From NCBI GenBank assembly GCA_003330885.1, contig CP030277.1, forward strand, positions 620,001-684,000: DNA of 64,000 nucleotides. Direction: 5' to 3'. Below the pieces are notes generated by a model, which saw nothing but the letters and a program-made list of their open reading frames with translations, was not told the origin of the DNA and did not search any database. Positions 7,309 through 17,254 of the stretch are shown here, piece by piece. Every line of letters starts with the position of its first letter. Within the stretch, counting starts at the first letter, position 1. This stretch comes from Rhodobiaceae bacterium. GTDB lineage: Bacteria > Pseudomonadota > Alphaproteobacteria > Parvibaculales > Parvibaculaceae. A program made the translations under genes and the position numbers.

Positions 7309-9162
7309 ATGACGCCACGCATTGGGGCAATGAGCGAGCCGGTTAATCTCTCACTGCCACCACAAACAACCAGTACCTATCGTTCTGTGCTGCCGCTTCT
7401 ATGGCCGGAAGGCAGGGTTGATCTGCGCACGCGGGTGGTGCTGGCCTTTATCGCCATGTTCGTGGCGAAGGCATTCACTGTCTATGCACCCTTTTTCTAT
7501 CGCGATGCGGTCGATGCGCTGACGACAGACGAGACGAGTACCACGGCGATGGTCGCGGTCCCCGTGGCCATGGTTGTGGCGTATGGTGTGGCCCGCATCA
7601 TGATGATCGCTATGGCTCAGTTGCGCGATGGACTGTTTGCCCGTGTCGGGCAGAACGCCGTGCGGACATTGGCTCTGCGTACCTTCAAACACATTCATGC
7701 TTTGTCGCTCCGGTTCCACCTGGAACGCCGGACAGGCGGCCTAAGCCGTATTATTGAGCGCGGCACCAAGGCGATCGAGTTTCTGCTGCGGTTTTCTCTT
7801 TTCAGTATTTTCCCGACCATCATCGAGTTGTTGCTTGTCGCTGGTATTCTCTGGTGGAATTTCGACTGGCGCTACGCAGCAGTCACCGGCGGTGTGATTT
7901 CGTTCTATATCGCGTTTACCTACTGGGCGACCGAGTGGCGGACAGCTATTCGCCGCGAAATGAACGACCGGGATACAGAAGCCAACACGAAGGCCATCGA
8001 CAGCCTGCTCAACTACGAGACAGTCAAATATTTCGGCAATGAGCGTCACGAAAGCAGCCGATATGACAAAGCAATAGAGGGATATGAGGACGCGGCTATT
8101 CGCACCTCCACGTCGCTGTCCGTTCTGAATACGGGGCAGACGCTCATTTTCACCTTCGGCCTGATCGCGCTCATGCTGATGGCAGCCTATGGTGTGGCAG
8201 CCGGCGATCTCACTGTTGGTGAGTTTGTCATGGTGAATGCCTTCATGATCCAGCTGTCGGCGCCGCTCAATCTGCTGGGATCTGTCTATCGGGAGATCCG
8301 GCAGGCATTGGTCGACATGGAAACCATGTTCGGACTGATCGCAGTGCCACCCGAAATCGTCGATCAACCCGGCGCTGAGGCGCTTAAAGTCTCAGGGGGT
8401 GCTATCCGCTTCGATGATGTCTCTTTTTCCTATGATCCGGACCGGGGCATTCTGAGGAACGTCTCCTTCGAGGTTCCTGCCGGTAAGTCCGTGGCCCTCG
8501 TTGGGCCATCTGGGGCAGGGAAGTCGACCATCAGCCGCATTCTGTACCGCTTCTATGATGTGCAGGAAGGCTCGGTCACCATCGACAACCAGGAGATTTC
8601 ACGCGTCAACCAGGACAGTCTGCGCGCTTCAATCGGGATCGTGCCTCAGGACACGGTGCTCTTCAATGACACCATTCGTTACAATATACGCTACGGTCGG
8701 CCTGATGCCACGGACGCGGAAGTTGAAGAAGCGGCACGTCTCGCACAAATCTCGGATTTCATTGCGGACCTGCCTAGAGGGTTTGACACGATGGTTGGGG
8801 AGCGGGGCCTCAAACTGTCTGGTGGCGAAAAACAACGGGTCGCCATTGCTCGCACCATCCTCAAAAATCCACCCATCCTGATGCTGGATGAAGCAACTTC
8901 CGCACTCGACAGCGCGACGGAGCGGGAAATACAGACGGCACTCGGCATTATCTCTGAAAACCGGACGACCCTGATCATTGCCCACCGGCTGTCCACGGTG
9001 GTGGATGCAGACGAGATCCTGGTTCTGGACAAAGGTCAGATCATCGAACGGGGCAGCCATAGAGACCTTTTGGGGCTAGGCGGAACCTACTCAGATATGT
9101 GGAACCGCCAGCTGGAAGAAGCGGCAGAAACACAAGCATTAAGCGAACCCCAAAAGGTCTAA
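7309..9162 (+). CDS. Atm1-type ABC exporter (fused permease and ATPase)
   Basis: The 617-residue half-transporter has a six-helix permease domain at about 25-330 and an ATPase domain at about 365-600. The ATPase has Walker A GPSGAGKST near 399-407, the signature LSGGEKQRVAIAR near 503, and Walker B ILMLDEATSALD near 524. The N-terminal LLWPEGRVDLRTRVVLAF and RRTGGLSRIIERGTKAIEF mark the Atm1/ABCB7/HMT1 group, which exports glutathione-linked sulfur or heavy-metal conjugates and supports metal homeostasis. In-frame ATGs at 7309 and 7330 are both usable. It stands between a terminator and psd and may be its own unit. Confidence 0.9.
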   Translation: MTPRIGAMSEPVNLSLPPQTTSTYRSVLPLLWPEGRVDLRTRVVLAFIAMFVAKAFTVYAPFFYRDAVDALTTDETSTTAMVAVPVAMVVAYGVARIMMIAMAQLRDGLFARVGQNAVRTLALRTFKHIHALSLRFHLERRTGGLSRIIERGTKAIEFLLRFSLFSIFPTIIELLLVAGILWWNFDWRYAAVTGGVISFYIAFTYWATEWRTAIRREMNDRDTEANTKAIDSLLNYETVKYFGNERHESSRYDKAIEGYEDAAIRTSTSLSVLNTGQTLIFTFGLIALMLMAAYGVAAGDLTVGEFVMVNAFMIQLSAPLNLLGSVYREIRQALVDMETMFGLIAVPPEIVDQPGAEALKVSGGAIRFDDVSFSYDPDRGILRNVSFEVPAGKSVALVGPSGAGKSTISRILYRFYDVQEGSVTIDNQEISRVNQDSLRASIGIVPQDTVLFNDTIRYNIRYGRPDATDAEVEEAARLAQISDFIADLPRGFDTMVGERGLKLSGGEKQRVAIARTILKNPPILMLDEATSALDSATEREIQTALGIISENRTTLIIAHRLSTVVDADEILVLDKGQIIERGSHRDLLGLGGTYSDMWNRQLEEAAETQALSEPQKV

Positions 9163-9245
9163 GAGAGCGCTTAACCTGAAGCCGCCGTCGCGGTAAGGTG
9201 GGCAAAAGAGCGGCATGGCCGCGCAATCTAGCTTAGGAACCGTCA

Positions 9246-9938
9246 ATGGACGCACTCACCTCTGTTCTCGTGCCAATTCACAAAGAAGGGCACAAGTTCA
9301 TTCTCATTTTTGCCGCTGTCACCTTGCTTCTCTTCCTTCTATGGGAACCGCTTGGCTGGCTGGGCGTGATTTTGACCGCATGGTGCGCCTATTTCTTTCG
9401 CGATCCTGACCGCTTGACGCCGGCGCGAGACGGTTTGCTTATTTCTCCCGCTGATGGGGTGGTTAGCCTCATCACAGAGGCAGCGCCGCCGCCTGAGCTC
9501 GGCCTTGGCGAAATGGCCCGTCCGCGGATCAGTATTTTCATGAATGTGTTCAATTGCCATGTGAACCGCTCGCCGGTCTCCGGCACGGTGACGCGCACTG
9601 CCTATCGCCCAGGCCTTTTCCTGAACGCGGACCTTGATAAGGCCAGTGACGATAATGAGCGCCATTCCTTGGTGATCGATACAGCGAACGGTAAAAGCTA
9701 TGTCGTGGTGCAGATCGCCGGGCTCGTTGCCCGCCGCATCGTTAACGAAGTGAAAGACGGTGACGCTCTGCAGGCAGGTGAACGTTTCGGACTCATCCGT
9801 TTTGGCAGCCGGGTCGATGTTTACCTTGAACCAGGCGAAACACCCTTGGTTTCTGTTGGTCAGACCATGATCGCTGGTGAAACAGTGCTCGTTGACACGA
9901 AATCGGACGAAACAGCACGGCTTGCAGAAATCCGCTAA
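9246..9938 (+). CDS. psd: Phosphatidylserine decarboxylase, short form
   Basis: The 230-residue protein contains [19 protein letters not shown] and the self-cleavage region [14 protein letters not shown]. Cleavage between Gly187 and Ser188 would yield a beta chain of 187 residues and an alpha chain with an N-terminal pyruvoyl group. An N-terminal hydrophobic segment (about 15-45) anchors it to the inner membrane. It decarboxylates phosphatidylserine to phosphatidylethanolamine. It is followed 53 bp later by pssA, the enzyme that makes its substrate, a standard alphaproteobacterial pair. Confidence 0.95.
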   Translation: MDALTSVLVPIHKEGHKFILIFAAVTLLLFLLWEPLGWLGVILTAWCAYFFRDPDRLTPARDGLLISPADGVVSLITEAAPPPELGLGEMARPRISIFMNVFNCHVNRSPVSGTVTRTAYRPGLFLNADLDKASDDNERHSLVIDTANGKSYVVVQIAGLVARRIVNEVKDGDALQAGERFGLIRFGSRVDVYLEPGETPLVSVGQTMIAGETVLVDTKSDETARLAEIR

Positions 9939-9991
9939 GAGGCGGAGACTGCGAGCGCGAACCCTGAGCAGACAGAACAGAGGAGCAGACC

Positions 9992-10834
9992 ATGGCAATC
10001 TCTCCATTCGGATCGCGTGACCGCGCGGCAGGGACCCACCAGCGTCGGAGTCTCAAAACGCTGCCCATACGCAGTCTTGTGCCCAACAGCCTCACTGTCA
10101 TGGCGCTGTGTGCAGGCCTGACCTCGATACGGTTCGGGCTCGATGGCAAGTTTGAGCTGGCTGTTCTGGCCATCTGCGTGGCCGCGATCCTCGACGGTCT
10201 TGATGGTCGCGTCGCGCGTTTGCTCAAAGGGACGACCAAGTTCGGAGCTGAGCTGGATTCCCTGTCTGATTTTCTCTGCTTTGGCGTGGCGCCGGTCATG
10301 CTGCTCTATCTCTGGACGCTAAACGGCTTGGGGGGACTTGGGTGGATTGTCGTTCTCGGGTTTGCCGTTTGCTGTGCCTTGAGGCTGGCGCGTTTTAACG
10401 TTGCTCTTGAAGATCCAGATAAACCCGCCTGGACGGCCAACTACTTTATTGGTGTGCCCTCACCTGCGGCGGCGGGGCTTGTCATGTTGCCGCTCTATCT
10501 CTCTTTCATCGGCGTTGATTTCCTGAAAGATGTGCCGGTGCTTATCGCCGCCTATGTTGCGGGAATAGCCTTCTTGATGGTGAGCAAAATCCCAAGCTTC
10601 TCCGGGAAGCGATTGGGCATGCGGGTACGCAGGGATGAAATGCTCCCCGTGCTGCTCGGTGTCGCTCTTTCTGTTGCGGTGCTCTTCAGCTATCCATGGA
10701 TCACGCTCTGCGTGCTTGTGATTGGATATCTGGCTTTTCTACCCGTCAGCACGATGCGCTACCGACACCACCAAAAACGCACCGCTTTCGTCTCCGATGA
10801 TGACGAAGATGAGTTTCTGGCAGACTCAAAGTAA
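9992..10834 (+). CDS. pssA: CDP-diacylglycerol--serine O-phosphatidyltransferase
   Basis: The 280-residue polytopic protein has the CDP-alcohol phosphatidyltransferase motif DG..AR........G...D...D, seen as DGLDGRVARLL..TTKFGAELDSLSD from about residue 68. It joins CDP-diacylglycerol and serine to give phosphatidylserine, which psd just upstream then decarboxylates. Hydrophobic helices run through to about residue 255, followed by an acidic tail (DDDEDEF). The pair psd-pssA ends at a bidirectional terminator at 10834. Confidence 0.93.
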   Translation: MAISPFGSRDRAAGTHQRRSLKTLPIRSLVPNSLTVMALCAGLTSIRFGLDGKFELAVLAICVAAILDGLDGRVARLLKGTTKFGAELDSLSDFLCFGVAPVMLLYLWTLNGLGGLGWIVVLGFAVCCALRLARFNVALEDPDKPAWTANYFIGVPSPAAAGLVMLPLYLSFIGVDFLKDVPVLIAAYVAGIAFLMVSKIPSFSGKRLGMRVRRDEMLPVLLGVALSVAVLFSYPWITLCVLVIGYLAFLPVSTMRYRHHQKRTAFVSDDDEDEFLADSK

Positions 10835-10862
10835 AAGGCCCCGCTGTAACAGCAGGGCCTTT
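10834..10862. terminator. Bidirectional terminator between pssA and the RND operon
   Basis: AAAGGCCCCGCTG and CAGCAGGGCCTTT form a 13-position stem with one mismatch around a TAA loop. A- and T-rich edges on both sides suit termination from both strands. It lies immediately after the pssA stop and 34 bp before the end of the convergent RND permease gene. Confidence 0.78.
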
Positions 10863-10895
10863 CTATCCAAACATCCAGCAGCCTTGAGCATGTGC

Positions 10896-13800
10896 CTATT
10901 CGGCTGGCTGTGAGTGTCTCCAGCTTTCCGGATCTTTTCGCAGGAAACGCCGTTCCTGGAAGGAGCGCTTGAAGCGACTGGGGGCGACCAGCAGAACTGG
11001 GACGAGTACAAGGGTCAGCAATGTTGAGAAGCCAAGTCCGAAGATGATTGCAGTTGAGAGCTGCACCCACCAGGCAGCAACCGGGCCACCATAGGTTATC
11101 TCCCGGGCGAAGAAGTTCACATTCACCTGAATGGCCATGGGAAGCAGACCAAACATTGTTGTGATCGTCGTCAGCAGAATAGGCCGCAAACGCTGTCCGG
11201 CTGTGCGCAGAATGGCTTCAATCTCATCCATGCCATCCTTCAACAAGCGCTGATAGGTGTCGATCAACACAATCGAGTTGTTCACCACGATGCCCGCAAG
11301 CGCCACGATCCCAGTCCCCGTCATGATGATGGAGAAAGTCTGACCGGTTACCATCATCCCAAGCAGCACGCCAACTGTTGAAAGAACAACCGTTGAGAGC
11401 GTCAGGACTGAGAAATAGAAGCTGTTAAACTGTGTAAGCAGAATGATGAACATCAGGAAGAGGGCGGCAAGCATCGCTTTTCCAAGAAAGTCGCCTGCAG
11501 CAGCCTGTTCTTCATTTGCGCCGCGGAATTTGACCGTCACCGCAGGATCAATTTCCTGTTCGGCAAGCCAGGCTTCCAGAATGCCGACGACTTCGTCCAC
11601 ATTGCGTTTATCACCGGTCGCTGGATTGACGCCTGTATTGGCTTTCAATGTATAGCGTCGGTGTCCATCAATGCGTTCAATGGTCGAGACCTGTTGTTGT
11701 GGCTCCCGCGAGACAAAATTGCTGATCGGCACCAAACCATTATTGGTACGGATACGAAGCTGATCCAGCTGCGCGACGCTTCTATATTCGCTTGGGTAAC
11801 GTACGCGAATGTCGACTTCATCTTCGGCGTCATCAGGGCGATAATTGCCAATAAGGATACCGTTTGTGACGAGCTGCACGGTGGCGCCAACAGTTGTGAT
11901 ATCGGCCCCAAATCGGCCTGCCATCTCACGGTCAACGGAGAGCACCCATTCAATTCCCGGTAGGGGACGAGAGTCCTCCACATCAATCAGACCCAGATCC
12001 GTCGTGTCGACGTGATGCCGAATAAAGTCCGTGGTGCGCAGGAGAGCGTCCACATCGTCTGAGGTCAGCTCTATCTGAATGTCCTTACCTGTCGGCGGAC
12101 CGTCTTCCCGCTTGCGAACCTCAACCGTGATGCCCGGAATTTCGGCGGACCGCTGTCTGATTTCCTCCAGGATGATGGCGCCTTTTCGGCGTGTTTCATA
12201 CTTATCGAGCTCGATCATCATCTCGGCGATCAGATCAGCGGGGCGATCACCACCGCCGTTGCCAGGGCCGCCACCGCCGACAGAGGTGCCAGCTTGAGAG
12301 AAGACAGTTCTCACACCTGCCGTCGACAGCGCGATTGCTTCAACCTCTTCAGCGAGACCCTGCATGTCGGTAGCTGAAAGATTGCCCCGCGCGCCGACCA
12401 GGATGATTGCCTGCTCAGGCTCAGTATCGACGAAAAACTCGACGCCGTTTCCAAAAGTACCGTAGGCAACCATGGTGACGATAAGGATGACGCTGGCGCC
12501 GCTCAGGACCAAGATGGGGTGATGAACAAGTTTGTCCAACATCCGAACATAGGACCCTGTCAGTCCAGGAAGCAGCCGGACATCGCCCGTTTCGGCACCT
12601 GCAAGCATTTTCAGGACTTCGCTGTCCTGATCTTCCGTTTTGCCAACGAGCGACCCAAGAACCGGCAGGAAAAGCATAGCGGTAATAAAGGAGGCAGTCA
12701 GAACCACGATCAATGTGATTGGCAGGTAGGACATAAACTCGCCGCTAACGCCTGGCCAGGCGAGCATGGGCAAGAAGGCTGCAAGTGTCGTTGCCGTCGA
12801 AGACGCAATCGGCCAGAACATGCGTTTCGCGCCAAGCGAGTAGGCTTCGAGACGATCCAAACCTTCTGCCATTTTCCGGTCAGCATATTCGACCACCACG
12901 ATGGCACCATCGACCAGAATACCGACCGACAAAAGCATGCCGAACATCACCATCATGTTCACGGTCATGCCCATGATGGACATGAAAAGGAAGCCGATCA
13001 TGAACGACGTCGGAATTGCGACACCCACCAGGATGGACGAGCGCATGCCGAGCGCCGCAACACAGACAATCATCACGAGCGCGATCGCTGTAATGATTGA
13101 CGCTTGCAGCGATCCGAGGGCACGGAAAATCCAGGTTGACGCATCAAGCGTGTAATTCACCTGAATTTCATCTGGCCAGTTTTCCGAAAATCTCTCAACG
13201 ACCTCAATCACCTGCTGATTGTTATCGACAATGTTCTCGCCAATGCGCTTGGTGATCTCCAGCGCAATCGCAGGTTGGCCGTTAAATCTGGCAAAGGAGT
13301 CCACATCCTTAAAGGTCCGGCGAATATCGGCAAGATCAGACAGGGTGACAACACCGTCTCCTGACACTTTGACCGGGAGATTAAGCACGTCGTCGCGGTC
13401 CTCAAAAAGACCGGGTACCTTGACGGAGAAACGACCTTCCCCGGAATTCACAGCACCAGCGGCGACCAGGCGGTTGTTAAGGGATACGGCGTTGATCAAC
13501 TCAGATTGCGAGACGTCATAGGACTCCATGCGAGAGGGATCGATGATCACTTCAAGAAGTTCTTCGCGGTGACCCACAAGCTCTGCCTGTAGAACTGTGG
13601 AGACGCTGCCTTCAATTTGATCCTGCAAGGCACGCGCATGTTGAAAAAGTGTGCGTTCAGGCACGTCGCCCGACAGCGTAACGATCAAGACCGGGAAGAG
13701 AGAGGTGTTGAATTCGCGAACCAGGGGTTCTTCGGTATCGCCAGGTAGTTCGGCCTGAGCCAGGTCCACTTTTTCACGAACATCGGCAAGGGCAGAATCC

Positions 13801-14105
13801 TTGTCAAAGCTCACATCGAATTCAAGGATGATCCCAGCATGGCCAGTCGACGCAATGGCCGTCAATTCATCAAGACCCTCAAGAGAACGAAGCTCCGTTT
13901 CCATAGGCTTGATCAACAGCCGCTCAGCGTCTTCAGGGGAAATGCCCTGGTGGACGATGGAGACATAGAAAACCGGAATCTGAATGTCCGGATCTGCTTC
14001 TTTGGGGATGGAGATGTAGGCTGACACGCCCGCGAGCACCATCAGCACCATCAATGTCATGACGGTTCTACTGCGCGCTATTGCAGCATCAATAAAGCTG
14101 TTCAT
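10896..14105 (-). CDS. RND efflux pump inner-membrane permease (AcrB family)
   Basis: The 1069-residue protein has the HAE1/HAE-like RND layout: one N-terminal TM (IARSRTVMTLMVLMVLAGVSAYISIPKEADPDI), a large periplasmic loop, TM2-6, a second loop, and TM8-12. Familiar segments include GMLLSVGILVDGAIVVVEYADR, the TM4 proton-relay region, and GTGIVALAGIVVNNSIVLIDTY near the C-terminus. It pumps substrates to the outside using the proton gradient together with the adaptor encoded just upstream. The start overlaps the adaptor stop by 4 bp (ATGA), showing translational coupling. No outer-membrane TolC-like gene is in the window. The substrate cannot be read from sequence. Confidence 0.92.
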   Translation of the reverse strand: MNSFIDAAIARSRTVMTLMVLMVLAGVSAYISIPKEADPDIQIPVFYVSIVHQGISPEDAERLLIKPMETELRSLEGLDELTAIASTGHAGIILEFDVSFDKDSALADVREKVDLAQAELPGDTEEPLVREFNTSLFPVLIVTLSGDVPERTLFQHARALQDQIEGSVSTVLQAELVGHREELLEVIIDPSRMESYDVSQSELINAVSLNNRLVAAGAVNSGEGRFSVKVPGLFEDRDDVLNLPVKVSGDGVVTLSDLADIRRTFKDVDSFARFNGQPAIALEITKRIGENIVDNNQQVIEVVERFSENWPDEIQVNYTLDASTWIFRALGSLQASIITAIALVMIVCVAALGMRSSILVGVAIPTSFMIGFLFMSIMGMTVNMMVMFGMLLSVGILVDGAIVVVEYADRKMAEGLDRLEAYSLGAKRMFWPIASSTATTLAAFLPMLAWPGVSGEFMSYLPITLIVVLTASFITAMLFLPVLGSLVGKTEDQDSEVLKMLAGAETGDVRLLPGLTGSYVRMLDKLVHHPILVLSGASVILIVTMVAYGTFGNGVEFFVDTEPEQAIILVGARGNLSATDMQGLAEEVEAIALSTAGVRTVFSQAGTSVGGGGPGNGGGDRPADLIAEMMIELDKYETRRKGAIILEEIRQRSAEIPGITVEVRKREDGPPTGKDIQIELTSDDVDALLRTTDFIRHHVDTTDLGLIDVEDSRPLPGIEWVLSVDREMAGRFGADITTVGATVQLVTNGILIGNYRPDDAEDEVDIRVRYPSEYRSVAQLDQLRIRTNNGLVPISNFVSREPQQQVSTIERIDGHRRYTLKANTGVNPATGDKRNVDEVVGILEAWLAEQEIDPAVTVKFRGANEEQAAAGDFLGKAMLAALFLMFIILLTQFNSFYFSVLTLSTVVLSTVGVLLGMMVTGQTFSIIMTGTGIVALAGIVVNNSIVLIDTYQRLLKDGMDEIEAILRTAGQRLRPILLTTITTMFGLLPMAIQVNVNFFAREITYGGPVAAWWVQLSTAIIFGLGFSTLLTLVLVPVLLVAPSRFKRSFQERRFLRKDPESWRHSQPAE

Positions 14106-15226
14106 GAGGCAGTCCCCGACTCGTCTTCATAGGTCACATCGACTGTTTGGCCGGGGACTACAAAGTCCTGACCGACTGTGATGAGCTTCGCGCTGGTTGG
14201 CAGGCCGGTAACCCAAACGCCCGCGGGACCATCTGCCAGTATCTGTACGCGCTGGAAGTGCACCACATTGTTTTCATCCAGGATTCTCAATCCGATGGTT
14301 CCCGCGTCATCCAGCCCCAGGATGGAAGGCGGCACCCGGTGTGCCATGACTTCAGTACTTGGAACCTTAATCTCTGCAGTTACACCCGAGCGAAGCTTCC
14401 GATCAGGATTGGCAACCTCCAGCTCGACGCGGAAAGTGCGTGTTGCAGCATCAGCAGTGGTCGAAATGAAACGTACCCTGCCTTCGACGGTCTCCCCAGT
14501 TACCAGAGTTGCAATGCCAACCGTGCCTTCCTGGAGTTTATCAACGTCAGTTTCGGCGACCTGGCCGATCACGAGGAAGGGATCCATGTCGACAATCGTT
14601 GCACACGGCTGAGACACCTGAAGATAGTCGCCGACTTCAACGGGCCGCGCATCCAGGACGCCATCAAATGGAGCGAGTATTCTTGTGTGACTTAGCTCGA
14701 CTTCCTGCTGCTTCACCTGCGCTCGTGCGGCATCATAGGCAGCTTGCGATGCCGCAGCCTGCGTTTCTGATCTGTGGCCTCGTGCAGCCAATTTCTGTGC
14801 GGCATCAAGCTCGAGCCACCGCTGCCTCATCAGGGCTTCTGCTTCTGCCATGCGGGCATCGCGGGCATTGAGAGACAATCGGCAAATTACTTCGCCTTTT
14901 TGCACTGACGCGCCTTTTTCAACAGGCAGCTCTACGATGGTTCCTGACGTCTCAGCTCTGACCTGAACGGACCTGACGGCCTCAGTTCGGCCGCGAATAA
15001 CAACTTCTGTATTTCGAGATTCAGCATGGAATATCGCGGCCCGAACTCTGGGGGTTCGTGCAGCGGTCTCTTCTGTGTCGGTGGGCTCGATGACTTCGCC
15101 ATTTTCGTCGATCTCAACGACCTCAGCATCGCCATTGCCGATCTGGCCTGACAAAACCCATGCACCAATGATAGCTGCAATAATCAGCGCCAATATGTGG
15201 GAACGCCGCAAGCTCATCTTAGTCAA
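14102..15226 (-). CDS. RND efflux periplasmic adaptor (MFP/HlyD family)
   Basis: The 374-residue protein starts with a membrane anchor (HILALIIAAIIGAWVLSG). An acidic low-complexity linker follows. The split lipoyl half-motifs are GTIVELPVEKGASVQKGEVICRL and APFDGVLDARPVEVGDYLQ, flanking an alpha-helical hairpin (about 130-180). A beta-barrel and membrane-proximal domain come next. It bridges the permease at 10896 and an outer-membrane channel. It is the middle gene of padR-MFP-RND. Confidence 0.92.
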   Translation of the reverse strand: MTKMSLRRSHILALIIAAIIGAWVLSGQIGNGDAEVVEIDENGEVIEPTDTEETAARTPRVRAAIFHAESRNTEVVIRGRTEAVRSVQVRAETSGTIVELPVEKGASVQKGEVICRLSLNARDARMAEAEALMRQRWLELDAAQKLAARGHRSETQAAASQAAYDAARAQVKQQEVELSHTRILAPFDGVLDARPVEVGDYLQVSQPCATIVDMDPFLVIGQVAETDVDKLQEGTVGIATLVTGETVEGRVRFISTTADAATRTFRVELEVANPDRKLRSGVTAEIKVPSTEVMAHRVPPSILGLDDAGTIGLRILDENNVVHFQRVQILADGPAGVWVTGLPTSAKLITVGQDFVVPGQTVDVTYEDESGTAS

Positions 15227-15302
15227 CCTTCTGTTTTTAGCCGCTCAGTGGGCTCAATTGTCGATTGATGCATCGACATGTCGTTTCAGAAACCGGCGTT
15301 TG

Positions 15303-15845
15303 TCAGCGCACCGGCTCCACCTCGTTATTACGCACCGGGTCTTCCACCAGATGCCTGTTCTCTTCGATAAACTTCAGGGAAGCTGTCATAACCGCTTCCC
15401 CGTATCGGCGGACGAACTCTTGTCCGGGGTTTACGCAACTGTCCTGCTCCGACTGAAGCTCTTGTAGCTCGCTTTGAATACCCTGGACACGGTCTTCAAG
15501 CAGACTGGTCACACGCTCTGGCGACAACATATCTGCGAAGAGCATGACAAACAGAAACTCTGACTTGAATCGGTCTTCTGCCAGAGGTTTGGCCAGCGCC
15601 TGCTCGAGCTCCCGTCGGCCTTCAGCCGTAATCGAATAGATTTTCTTGTCTGGTCGCCCGCCTTGTTGCTGGGATTTGCAGGTGAGCAATCCATCATCTG
15701 TCAGGCGGGTGAGGGCAGGATAGATAGATCCGAAACTCGCCTCATGGAAATGAGAAAAGATGCCGGTCTCAAACATTTTCTTGATCTCATATCCCGTGGC
15801 GTCACCGAGATCCAGTGCACCAAGGCAGAGTATTTTGACGTCCAT
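15303..15845 (-). CDS. PadR family transcriptional regulator
   Basis: The 180-residue protein begins MDVKILCLGALDLGDATGYEIKKMFE, the typical PadR winged-helix start. It continues with SIYPALTRLTDDGLLTCKSQQQGGRPDKKIYSITAEGRREL (recognition helix and wing). A C-terminal coiled-coil-like dimer helix (about 110-175) follows. It is the first gene of a minus-strand operon with the MFP and RND genes, 76 bp upstream of the adaptor, so it most likely represses its own operon until an effector binds. Confidence 0.92.
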   Translation of the reverse strand: MDVKILCLGALDLGDATGYEIKKMFETGIFSHFHEASFGSIYPALTRLTDDGLLTCKSQQQGGRPDKKIYSITAEGRRELEQALAKPLAEDRFKSEFLFVMLFADMLSPERVTSLLEDRVQGIQSELQELQSEQDSCVNPGQEFVRRYGEAVMTASLKFIEENRHLVEDPVRNNEVEPVR

Positions 15846-15908
15846 ACTTCCAATAAGGCCTCATATGGGAAAAATGAGGCTTCCACGCTGTTTTGGGGGC
15901 TGCGTATC

Positions 15909-15936
15909 GTGGCTATATATAGGATCGATATATCAC
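15909..15936. promoter_or_regulatory. Imperfect inverted repeat upstream of padR
   Basis: CGTGGCTATATAT and ATATATCACG form a near-symmetrical A/T-rich pair about 65-90 bp upstream of the padR start, with one base of offset between the halves. It may be a PadR autoregulatory operator or promoter element. Evidence is limited to symmetry and position. Confidence 0.35.
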
Positions 15937-16018
15937 GCGCCAAGACGCAGCAAGGAAGAAATTGTAAATTTTTGTAACGAAATCAGGGAGGTGGCAGCGG
16001 GTGGTGCCCGGTTAGCGC

Positions 16019-17254
16019 CTAGTCAATCGACATGGCGTCCGTCAGAGAGCGCTTGGGACCGCGTTGCATTACCGCGCGGCTGTGCACGACGCGAAGCTGG
16101 CCGCTTTCTAGGGCACGGGAGCGCGCGAGCCAGACTTGGCCTTCCGCCATCAACGCGTCCACATAGGTACGTGAGAAAGAACCCGATTTGAGGCTTTCGA
16201 CCATTGCTTTCCAGCCTGTCTGAATGGCTGCGATGTAGCTACTGGTAATGTCATCCATGGATTTCACATCAAAGCGAAGCTCCATGAGCAGTTCCCGATA
16301 CTCGTCTGCCGTCGCGGGATAGGGTTTTGCGGGCTCCGCCTGGCGCCATTCGATAACGGACTTGTTCTCTGTCGACCGATTGGCGAGGACGAAGTCGGTA
16401 AACACGAATGAACCGTTCGGGCACAGGGATTCACCGATCACAGATAGAGCCTGTTTTCGATCGTCGAGGAAACAGAGGAACTCTCTTGCGACAATGATAT
16501 TGTAGCGATCTTTGTCCAGAACCGTATCAAGCTTCTTTGTATCGAAGGAAAGAATGGATGCTTGCTCAGTGAGACCTGTTGCTTCGGAGATTTTGTGGGC
16601 GGCAGCAGCTAGATCCTTGTCATGTTCAAAACCATGTACTGTCGTTCCAAGTGTAGACGCCATATGGCGAACGCCATTGCCAAGGCCACCGCTTAGATCC
16701 GCTATCACGGTGTCGGCTGATGGCTTGGCGGCCTCCAGCAGATTGAGCGTCATGGACTTTCCGCCCGGTAGTGAATTTCCTTCACCCCAAATACTCTGAA
16801 TGATCTGAAGGCGCTCAGCTACAGGATCGACCGGTGCGCTATCTGCAGGGTCGATGTGCATGCGCGGCTTCTTGGCCGCGGATTTTTGGGGCTGTGGAGC
16901 AAACTCTTCGCCGTCCCACCAAGCCCGGACGCGCGACCAAAGCTGCACATAACCGTCATCATCTACCGGTTGTTTCGCCGAAGCTTGCTTTTGTTGTGGC
17001 TTAGGTGCGCTTGTTTTCGTTTTCGCTTTGACCTTCGCGGTACCAGGCTGAGCCTTGCTGTTTTCCGCTGTCAGTCTTTTCTCTGGGTGCTGGCGGAGAA
17101 ACGTTGTCAGCGTGTCATTGTGCTCGGTGCTGAGTTTTCGCATGCGTTTGAAACGATCAATCGCGCTCGGCGACATCTCAGACAGGCCGGTCAGAAACTC
17201 TCGCTGGGAGAGTTTTCGAAGCTCTGAGGAGCTGATTGTGGCTAGTTCAGACAT
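16019..17254 (-). CDS. Putative SAM-dependent methyltransferase with an unusual N-terminal region
   Basis: The 411-residue protein has an N-terminal helical region (residues 1-60), then a Lys/Ala/Pro/Gln-rich linker (about 65-100, with KVKAKTKTSAPKPQQKQ), then a Rossmann-like domain from about 150. The motif VIADLSGGLGNGVRHMA is in the place of the SAM-binding glycine loop (usual form D.G.G.G), followed by GFEHDKDLAAAA for motif II. The post-motif parts IIVAREFLCFLDDRKQAL and NGSFVFTDFVLAN look like class I methyltransferases acting on small molecules or lipids. The start at 17254 (ATG) follows a weaker in-frame TTG. It is divergent from the MMPL exporter at 17540. Substrate unknown. Confidence 0.65.
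   Translation of the reverse strand: MSELATISSSELRKLSQREFLTGLSEMSPSAIDRFKRMRKLSTEHNDTLTTFLRQHPEKRLTAENSKAQPGTAKVKAKTKTSAPKPQQKQASAKQPVDDDGYVQLWSRVRAWWDGEEFAPQPQKSAAKKPRMHIDPADSAPVDPVAERLQIIQSIWGEGNSLPGGKSMTLNLLEAAKPSADTVIADLSGGLGNGVRHMASTLGTTVHGFEHDKDLAAAAHKISEATGLTEQASILSFDTKKLDTVLDKDRYNIIVAREFLCFLDDRKQALSVIGESLCPNGSFVFTDFVLANRSTENKSVIEWRQAEPAKPYPATADEYRELLMELRFDVKSMDDITSSYIAAIQTGWKAMVESLKSGSFSRTYVDALMAEGQVWLARSRALESGQLRVVHSRAVMQRGPKRSLTDAMSID

Noticed and set aside
12519-13100. Plus-strand frame inside the RND permease
   Set aside because: The product is dominated by His, Asn, Arg and Asp, as expected from the complement of hydrophobic TM codons, and the permease is intact.
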